Assembly (NCBI GenBank): GCA_030950875.1
Contig: JAUZQS010000093.1
Location: forward strand, 1-11,387
Length of the DNA: 11,387 nucleotides
Reading direction: 5' to 3'
DNA from: Mariprofundaceae bacterium
GTDB lineage: Bacteria; Pseudomonadota; Zetaproteobacteria; Mariprofundales; Mariprofundaceae
The notes under the pieces were generated by a model. That model ran no database searches. It saw only the letters and a list, made by a program, of their open reading frames with translations, and was not told the origin of the DNA. A program made the translations under genes and the position numbers. Of this stretch, positions 7,508-11,387 are shown piece by piece. Each line of letters opens with the position of its first letter. The first letter of the stretch is position 1.

Positions 7508-7534
7508 AAAAAAGATATGCCTATAGCATAGGCA
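7508..7534 (-). terminator. Probable intrinsic terminator of apbE
   Basis: Read on the minus strand, immediately after the apbE stop (7536), there is a perfect 7 bp stem with a 3-base loop (tgcctat-gct-ataggca, 7534-7518), then four bases and six T residues (7513-7508). Stem plus T-run fits a small Rho-independent terminator. The stem is only moderately GC rich and the T-run is four bases away, so it may be leaky. It lies 17 bases or more upstream of the pilT start codon, so it could also shape the pilT leader. Confidence 0.55.
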
Positions 7535-7553
7535 GCTATGGCTTGGTGAGCAA
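7525..7553 (-). promoter_or_regulatory. Weak candidate promoter for pilT
   Basis: On the minus strand, ttgctc (7553-7548) and tatgct (7530-7525) are separated by 17 bases, resembling a sigma-70 -35/-10 pair (about 3 and 4 of 6 consensus bases). It would place transcription start near 7518, inside the apbE terminator hairpin and about 28 bases before the pilT ATG. It is listed because pilT otherwise has no room for a promoter behind the terminator. The match is poor and could be chance. Confidence 0.2.
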
Positions 7554-8531
7554 GTTTATTGGCATATCTTTTGTAATATATATCTGACCACTTGAATCAA
7601 TAATGAGTGCCTGCAAAGGTATTTTTTCAGCTATTTTTATTGCATCTTTTCCCAATACAAATAAAGCCGTGCTCCATGCATCAGCAATGGTGGCATTGGA
7701 AGCAATGACTGTGACGCTTTGACTGTTATAACTAGACTGACCCGTTTGAGGGTTGAGAATATGATGGTAGCGTTTACCGTGACTTATAAAATAACGTTCG
7801 TAGTCACCCGATGTTACAATACTAACATCCCCATGCAATGATAAAGTGGCGATAATGTTGTCTTTATGACGAGGGTCGCGAATGCCAATATGCCAATCGT
7901 TTTTTCCATGTTTGCCAATTAAGCGGATGTCGCCTCCGGCATTAATCATGGCATTTTGGATGCCATATTTTTTAAGCACCTCAATACCACGATCAATGGC
8001 ATAACCTTTGGCAATGCCACCAAAATCTAGTTGGCAGGATGGGGTAGTGCGTGACCATTGTTTGGCTTGGTGTTGGAGGCAGTTTTTTGTACCAGGTAAA
8101 AGTTTTTGAATAGACGCTAAGGAAGGCGGTGTGTTTGGAGGCTCGGGGTTGGAAAAGCCCCAAAGTTTGTTTAGTGCGGCAAGTGTAGGGCTAAAAGCAC
8201 CATGACTTTGTTGTTCAACATTCAAGGCGATTTCAAGGAGTGTATTGACTTCAGGGGTAAAAGTGAAAGAGCTGCGTATAGGAAGTTGATTGAAGTCTTT
8301 GATGCTATTGGCCTTATCACCATAAATAGTGAATGTATCTTCAATACGCTGCATTTCTTGAGCTGCTTTGCGGATAGCTGTCATGGCAATATCTTTATCA
8401 GCATCAACAATGGTGAAACTTACCAATGTGCCCATCATAAAACGAGTTTCATGGATATCTTTTGGGGAATAGTCACAAGATAATAAAAAACTTGTGATGG
8501 TGATTAAGAGTAGTGTGTAAATGTGTCGCAT
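7536..8531 (-). CDS. apbE: FAD:protein FMN transferase ApbE (lipoprotein)
   Basis: ApbE transfers FMN from FAD onto a Thr or Ser of redox proteins outside the cytoplasmic membrane, typically NqrB/NqrC or RnfD/RnfG subunits and other FMN-binding-domain proteins. The 331-residue protein starts with a lipoprotein signal (hydrophobic residues 5-17, lipobox LLSC with Cys19), so it should be anchored on the periplasmic face. Family motifs are MGTLVSFT (33-40), DFGGIAKGYAID (169-180, flavin binding), NAGGDIRLIG (197-206), IRDP (217-220), SIVTSGDYERYF (237-248), HHILNPQTG (256-264) and ADAWSTALFVLG (283-294), where Asp284 and Thr288 are the likely magnesium ligands. It therefore looks catalytically complete. 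The start is chosen for the signal peptide; no clear Shine-Dalgarno precedes it. No FMN-acceptor protein is encoded in the window, so its substrate is unknown. It is divergent from the cyclase gene and codirectional with the pil unit. Confidence 0.94.
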   Translation of the reverse strand: MRHIYTLLLITITSFLLSCDYSPKDIHETRFMMGTLVSFTIVDADKDIAMTAIRKAAQEMQRIEDTFTIYGDKANSIKDFNQLPIRSSFTFTPEVNTLLEIALNVEQQSHGAFSPTLAALNKLWGFSNPEPPNTPPSLASIQKLLPGTKNCLQHQAKQWSRTTPSCQLDFGGIAKGYAIDRGIEVLKKYGIQNAMINAGGDIRLIGKHGKNDWHIGIRDPRHKDNIIATLSLHGDVSIVTSGDYERYFISHGKRYHHILNPQTGQSSYNSQSVTVIASNATIADAWSTALFVLGKDAIKIAEKIPLQALIIDSSGQIYITKDMPINLLTKP

Positions 8532-8589
8532 GCGCTTAGCTTGGTTGGAATAAATAGGATTTCAAGTTTTTATAGAACTTTGTAAAAAT

Positions 8590-8742
8590 GCAACTGTTTA
8601 GCACGGTTACAAAATAAGATGTAGCTGTTTAGATTACCGCTGATTTGCCCGAGATCAAGGCGAAAAAAACGGAACGTACTCGTGTACGTGAGTATTTTTC
8701 AACGCAAATATCGTGTGAATCAGTGGCGAGCTGAATCGTTGC
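8590..8742. repeat. Dispersed inverted-end repeat, copy 2 (apbE-cyclase spacer)
   Basis: This is the second copy of the repeat found at 595-736, in the same orientation and about 90% identical by hand. Its ends (tgcaactgtttagc, 8589-8602, and gctgaatcgttgcg, 8730-8743) pair imperfectly, with mismatches that are partly wobble. The centre holds a perfect hairpin acgtac-tcgt-gtacgt (8674-8689), flanked by gaaaaa (8662-8667) and tttttc (8695-8700), which also pair. Copy 1 lacks eight bases here, a loss explained by the repeated gtac on either side. The inner pair ctgatt (8640-8645)/aatcag is kept. It occupies most of the 276 bp between the divergent apbE and cyclase genes, so it may affect expression of either. 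Confidence 0.8.
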
Positions 8743-8795
8743 GTAAAAACTTGCATGGAACTTGCTTGTGATAAAGTTGGATACATTCTAAGAAA

Positions 8796-8801
8796 AAAGG
8801 A
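8796..8801 (+). promoter_or_regulatory. Ribosome binding site of the cyclase gene
   Basis: The sequence aaagga lies six bases before the GTG at 8808. An in-frame TAA at 8802-8804 sits between the two, so this GTG is the first possible start and the protein cannot be longer at its N-terminus. Confidence 0.7.
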
Positions 8802-8807
8802 TAAGCC

Positions 8808-9449
8808 GTGAAAAACATACCTCCTATGCGTTCATTCTTACCACAAGAAACGGTGGCAATGATTGAGAAATATGGCTCAGATCTCTCTGGAGACTTAGCA
8901 TTTGATCAAGAAATGACTATTTTATTCAGTGATATGCGCGGATTTACTGAATTAGCAGAAAAATATGAACCACGTGAAGTTTACGCAACAATCAATGCCA
9001 GTTTATCAATGCAGACAGGAATTATTATGCGCCATGGGGGCAGTATTAATAAATTTCTTGGTGATGGTTTATTGGCATGTTTTTCAGGTGAGAATAGGGG
9101 AGAGCAAGCATTGTTATGTATGCTTGAATTAATAACTGAGCTGCAAAAAAGTGAAAGCTCATCTGATAAATTACCTTGCCGTGTCGGTTTTGGCATGCAC
9201 GATGGACATGTACTATTTGGACTGCTTGGTGATGAAATGCGTAAAGAGTTTGCGGTGATTGGTGATGTGCCCAATACAGCTGCGCGTTTGTGTGGGATTG
9301 CCCAACCTTTTCAGGGCTTAATGACTGAAGCTTGTATGCGTATCATTCCTGATGATTTGGCCAAAAAATATTGTCGATACCTGAATTCTGTTTATTTTAA
9401 AGGTAAACGAGATGGTATGGATGTATTTTATGTGGATGTTGAATCATAG
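8808..9449 (+). CDS. Stand-alone class III nucleotidyl (adenylate/guanylate) cyclase
   Basis: The product is 213 residues, essentially one class III cyclase catalytic domain (about 35-210) after a short lead (RSFLPQETVAMIEKYG, 8-23) that resembles the linker preceding cyclase domains in larger proteins. Such enzymes are homodimers that convert ATP or GTP to the 3',5'-cyclic nucleotide. Visible active-site residues are metal ligands Asp42 (LFSDMRGFT, 40-47... first ligand) and Asp86 (NKFLGDG, 81-87), purine-contacting Lys82, and transition-state residues Asn156 and Arg160 (VPNTAAR). The position that is Asp in class IIIa or Thr/Ser in class IIIb reads Ala149 (EFAVIGD, 147-153), and the usual TVN or SVN is VPN. 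Catalysis looks possible but base preference cannot be assigned. No sensor, membrane or HAMP domain is attached and there is no signal peptide, so it should be cytosolic. GTG start. It is codirectional with acnA, 172 bp downstream, and probably a separate unit. Confidence 0.9.
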   Translation: MKNIPPMRSFLPQETVAMIEKYGSDLSGDLAFDQEMTILFSDMRGFTELAEKYEPREVYATINASLSMQTGIIMRHGGSINKFLGDGLLACFSGENRGEQALLCMLELITELQKSESSSDKLPCRVGFGMHDGHVLFGLLGDEMRKEFAVIGDVPNTAARLCGIAQPFQGLMTEACMRIIPDDLAKKYCRYLNSVYFKGKRDGMDVFYVDVES

Positions 9450-9609
9450 CCCGTGTTATTACACATAATAGACCCGAAAGACGCTTGGATTGTATTGACT
9501 GTGTAGGTTGTACTAAGTCCAGTGGGCTCTTAGGGTGGGCTCCAAGTAATTAAAAAATTAATGCAGTGAATAGTGAACATATGTGTTCTATTATTTAGCG
9601 ATGAGTTAC
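9450..9609. other. Cyclase-acnA intergenic region with short dyads and direct repeats
   Basis: This spacer has no convincing gene or intrinsic terminator. It contains an 8 bp direct repeat gtgggctc (9522-9529 and 9535-9542), a distant inverted pair cttgga (9484-9489)/tccaag (9541-9546), an AT-rich stretch with attaa/ttaat (9549-9562), and a 14 bp near-perfect dyad gaacatatgtgttc (9575-9588; six of seven positions pair). A TTGACT at 9495-9500 resembles a -35 box, but no good -10 follows at the right distance. The acnA promoter and any operator must lie here; which element serves is not determined. Confidence 0.4.
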
Positions 9610-9615
9610 AAGGAG
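9610..9615 (+). promoter_or_regulatory. Ribosome binding site deciding the acnA start
   Basis: The strong Shine-Dalgarno aaggag is six bases before GTG 9622. The in-frame ATG at 9616 directly abuts it and is too close, and the in-frame ATG at 9601 lies upstream of it without its own site. GTG 9622 also gives an N-terminus ([11 protein letters not shown]) of the usual AcnA form. Confidence 0.7.
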
Positions 9616-9621
9616 ATGCAT

Positions 9622-11387
9622 GTGAGCAATAGCTTTGGTGCGCGTAAGACCCTGATGGTAGACGGTAAAGAATATACATATTACGATGTGAATGAAGCAG
9701 GTGATACTGCACACTTACCATTCTCGATGAAAATTCTTTTGGAAAACATGTTACGCCGAGAAGATGGCGATGTAGTGAGTCGTGCTGATGTTGAGGCGAT
9801 TGCGCAGTGGGATGCTAAAGCTGAGCCAAGTAAAGAAATCGCTTATATGCCTGCTCGCGTATTGATGCAGGATTTTACAGGTGTGCCTGCGATTGTGGAT
9901 TTGGCCGCCATGCGTGATGCCGTGGTCGCATTGGGTGGTGATACTTCAAAAATAAACCCGTTGGTGCCGGCTGAGTTGGTTATTGACCATTCGGTGCAAG
10001 TTGATGTATTTGGTTCGGATGCGGCGTTAGCACAAAATTCAGAGCTTGAGTTTAAGCGTAATAAAGAACGTTATAATTTTTTAAAGTGGGGTCAAAATGC
10101 CTTTGAAACATTCAAGGCTGTACCACCTGACATGGGTATTGTGCATCAAGTAAACTTGGAATATTTGGCACGTACAGTGTTTGTGAATGATGAAGGCGTG
10201 GCATACCCTGATACTTTGGTTGGCACTGATTCTCATACCACCATGATTAATGTCCTAGGCGTGCTTGGTTGGGGTGTGGGTGGTATTGAAGCGGAAGCTG
10301 CCATGTTGGGTCAGTCAATTTCCATGTTGATTCCTAAAGTCGTCGGCTTTGAATTGACAGGCAAACTACCAGAAGGTGCAACGGCCACCGATTTGGTGCT
10401 GACGGTTGTTGAAATGCTTCGTGCCCATGGTGTGGTGGGTAAGTTTGTTGAATTTTATGGTGCAGGACTTAGCACATTGCCTTTGGCAGACCGTGCAACG
10501 ATTGCCAATATGGCGCCAGAATATGGCGCAACTTGTGGTATTTTTCCTATTGATGATGAAACCTTGAACTATCTGCGTCTATCAGGCCGTTCAGAAGAAA
10601 ATATTGCTTTGGTTGAAGCGTATGCCAAGGCACAAGGCATGTTTGGCTCAAATTCATCAGCGCAATACAGTGAAACCTTGGGCTTGGATATGTCCACAGT
10701 GGTGCCATCCTTGGCTGGGCCAAAACGGCCACAAGATCGCATCGCTTTAAGTGATTCAAAAGCAGCATTTCAAAAAGATGTTGCCAATATTAAGGCAGAA
10801 GCAGGTCTTGATACACATGCGATAACAACCACAATGAATGGCAAGGAAGTCATCATTGATAATGGCGCGGTGGTGATTGCAGCGATTACTTCTTGTACCA
10901 ATACATCTAATCCATCAGTCATGCTGGGAGCGGGTTTGGTCGCCAAAAAGGCTGCTGCACTTGGTTTGAAATCTGCGCCATGGGTAAAAACATCATTGGG
11001 CCCTGGCTCAATGGTGGTGACGGAGTATTTAAAAGGTGCTGGTTTGATGGAGCCATTAAAAGAGCTTGGCTTCCATGTTGTAGGTTATGGCTGTACGACT
11101 TGTATTGGCAATTCAGGGCCATTGCCTGTGGAAGTATCCAAGGCGATTGCAGAAGGCGATTTGGCAGTGACATCTGTCTTATCAGGTAACCGCAACTTTG
11201 AAGGCCGAGTTCATTCCGAAGTGCGTATGAACTACTTAGCATCCCCACCCTTGGTGGTGGCTTACGCCATTGCGGGCACCATGAATATTGATTTGTATCA
11301 TGGTGCTCTTGGGCAGGATAGCCAAGGCAATGATGTATTCTTAAAAGATATTTGGCCGACGCAGGCAGAAGTTGCAGATGCAGTGGC
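9622..11387 (+). CDS. acnA: Aconitate hydratase AcnA, 5' part
   Basis: Aconitase interconverts citrate and isocitrate through cis-aconitate in the TCA cycle, using a [4Fe-4S] cluster in the cytoplasm. The frame is open to the window end, giving 588 codons of a protein normally near 890 residues; the C-terminal swivel domain is missing from view. AcnA/IRP1-type signatures include VGTDSHTTM (200-208), [16 protein letters not shown] (216-231), [11 protein letters not shown] (363-373) and SGNRNFEGR (521-529, with substrate-binding Arg524 and Arg529). The three cluster ligands are Cys425 ([10 protein letters not shown], 422-431), Cys491 and Cys494 ([13 protein letters not shown], 488-500). The IRP1-like layout, with [14 protein letters not shown] (115-128), separates it from AcnB. 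It starts at GTG with a strong Shine-Dalgarno. The dyad at 9575-9588, 34 bases before the start, could be an operator, but nothing in the sequence identifies a regulator. Confidence 0.96.
   Translation, partial: MSNSFGARKTLMVDGKEYTYYDVNEAGDTAHLPFSMKILLENMLRREDGDVVSRADVEAIAQWDAKAEPSKEIAYMPARVLMQDFTGVPAIVDLAAMRDAVVALGGDTSKINPLVPAELVIDHSVQVDVFGSDAALAQNSELEFKRNKERYNFLKWGQNAFETFKAVPPDMGIVHQVNLEYLARTVFVNDEGVAYPDTLVGTDSHTTMINVLGVLGWGVGGIEAEAAMLGQSISMLIPKVVGFELTGKLPEGATATDLVLTVVEMLRAHGVVGKFVEFYGAGLSTLPLADRATIANMAPEYGATCGIFPIDDETLNYLRLSGRSEENIALVEAYAKAQGMFGSNSSAQYSETLGLDMSTVVPSLAGPKRPQDRIALSDSKAAFQKDVANIKAEAGLDTHAITTTMNGKEVIIDNGAVVIAAITSCTNTSNPSVMLGAGLVAKKAAALGLKSAPWVKTSLGPGSMVVTEYLKGAGLMEPLKELGFHVVGYGCTTCIGNSGPLPVEVSKAIAEGDLAVTSVLSGNRNFEGRVHSEVRMNYLASPPLVVAYAIAGTMNIDLYHGALGQDSQGNDVFLKDIWPTQAEVADAV

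Noticed and set aside
8743-8795. Possible sigma-70 promoter for the cyclase gene (ttgct and tacatt)
   Set aside because: Box spacings come out at 14 to 16 bases with weak hexamers; too poor to call.
9443-9553. Short + strand reading frame ending in a Cys-rich stretch DCIDCVGCTKSSG, resembling an iron-sulphur motif
   Set aside because: About 36 codons with no ATG or GTG start (only a TTG at 9485 without a good ribosome site) and no upstream gene in that frame. The stretch is too short to call a gene, and a frameshifted tail of the cyclase is unlikely because that protein ends normally.
9601-9621. In-frame ATG codons at 9601 and 9616 as acnA starts
   Set aside because: The first has no Shine-Dalgarno and would place the strong aaggag inside the gene; the second abuts it. 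GTG 9622 has proper spacing.
10919-11248. 109-codon minus-strand open frame opposite acnA
   Set aside because: It lies entirely opposite well-conserved acnA sequence and shows no recognisable protein motif; it is a shadow frame, like the other antisense frames across the lpx and pil genes.

Overview
The window comes from a Gram-negative bacterium, most likely a proteobacterium, with moderately AT-leaning DNA. It makes lipid A, carries type IV pilus retraction ATPases and uses an AcnA-type aconitase. LpxI rather than LpxH in the lipid A cluster, together with a tandem pilT/pilU-like trio, argues against an enteric-type gammaproteobacterium. A deep-branching lineage such as the Zetaproteobacteria is only a guess.

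Region 1 (1-3988, + strand) is a lipid A operon: the 3' part of lpxD, then fabZ, lpxA, lpxI and lpxB. From fabZ onward the genes are packed tightly (fabZ/lpxA ATGA overlap, a 25 bp lpxA-lpxI gap, lpxI/lpxB 17 bp overlap). Together they encode the acyl-chain supply enzyme and the early UDP-sugar steps up to the lipid A disaccharide. The operon is broken only between lpxD and fabZ, where a roughly 142 bp inverted-end repeat is inserted and supplies the lpxD stop codon.

Region 2 (3989-4161) is the gap between convergent lpxB and a pilT-like gene. It is filled almost exactly by a 161 bp foldback element with perfect 16 bp inverted ends.

Region 3 (4162-7490, - strand) holds three consecutive PilT/PilU-family ATPases: a canonical PilT, a PilU-like protein and a more divergent third paralogue. 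Upstream of them on the same strand, behind a probable intrinsic terminator, lies an ApbE-type FMN transferase lipoprotein (7536-8531).

Region 4 (8532-8807) separates divergent apbE and a class III nucleotidyl cyclase. It carries a second copy of the lpxD-fabZ repeat, about 90% identical to the first by hand alignment.

Region 5 (8808-11387, + strand) has a small stand-alone cyclase catalytic domain, a 170 bp spacer with small dyads, and the first 588 codons of acnA, which runs off the window.

No RNA gene, CRISPR array, transposase, phage gene or defence system was seen. The least ordinary content is the two families of structured non-coding repeats, the three-member retraction ATPase array, and the cyclase with an unusual substrate-pocket residue.
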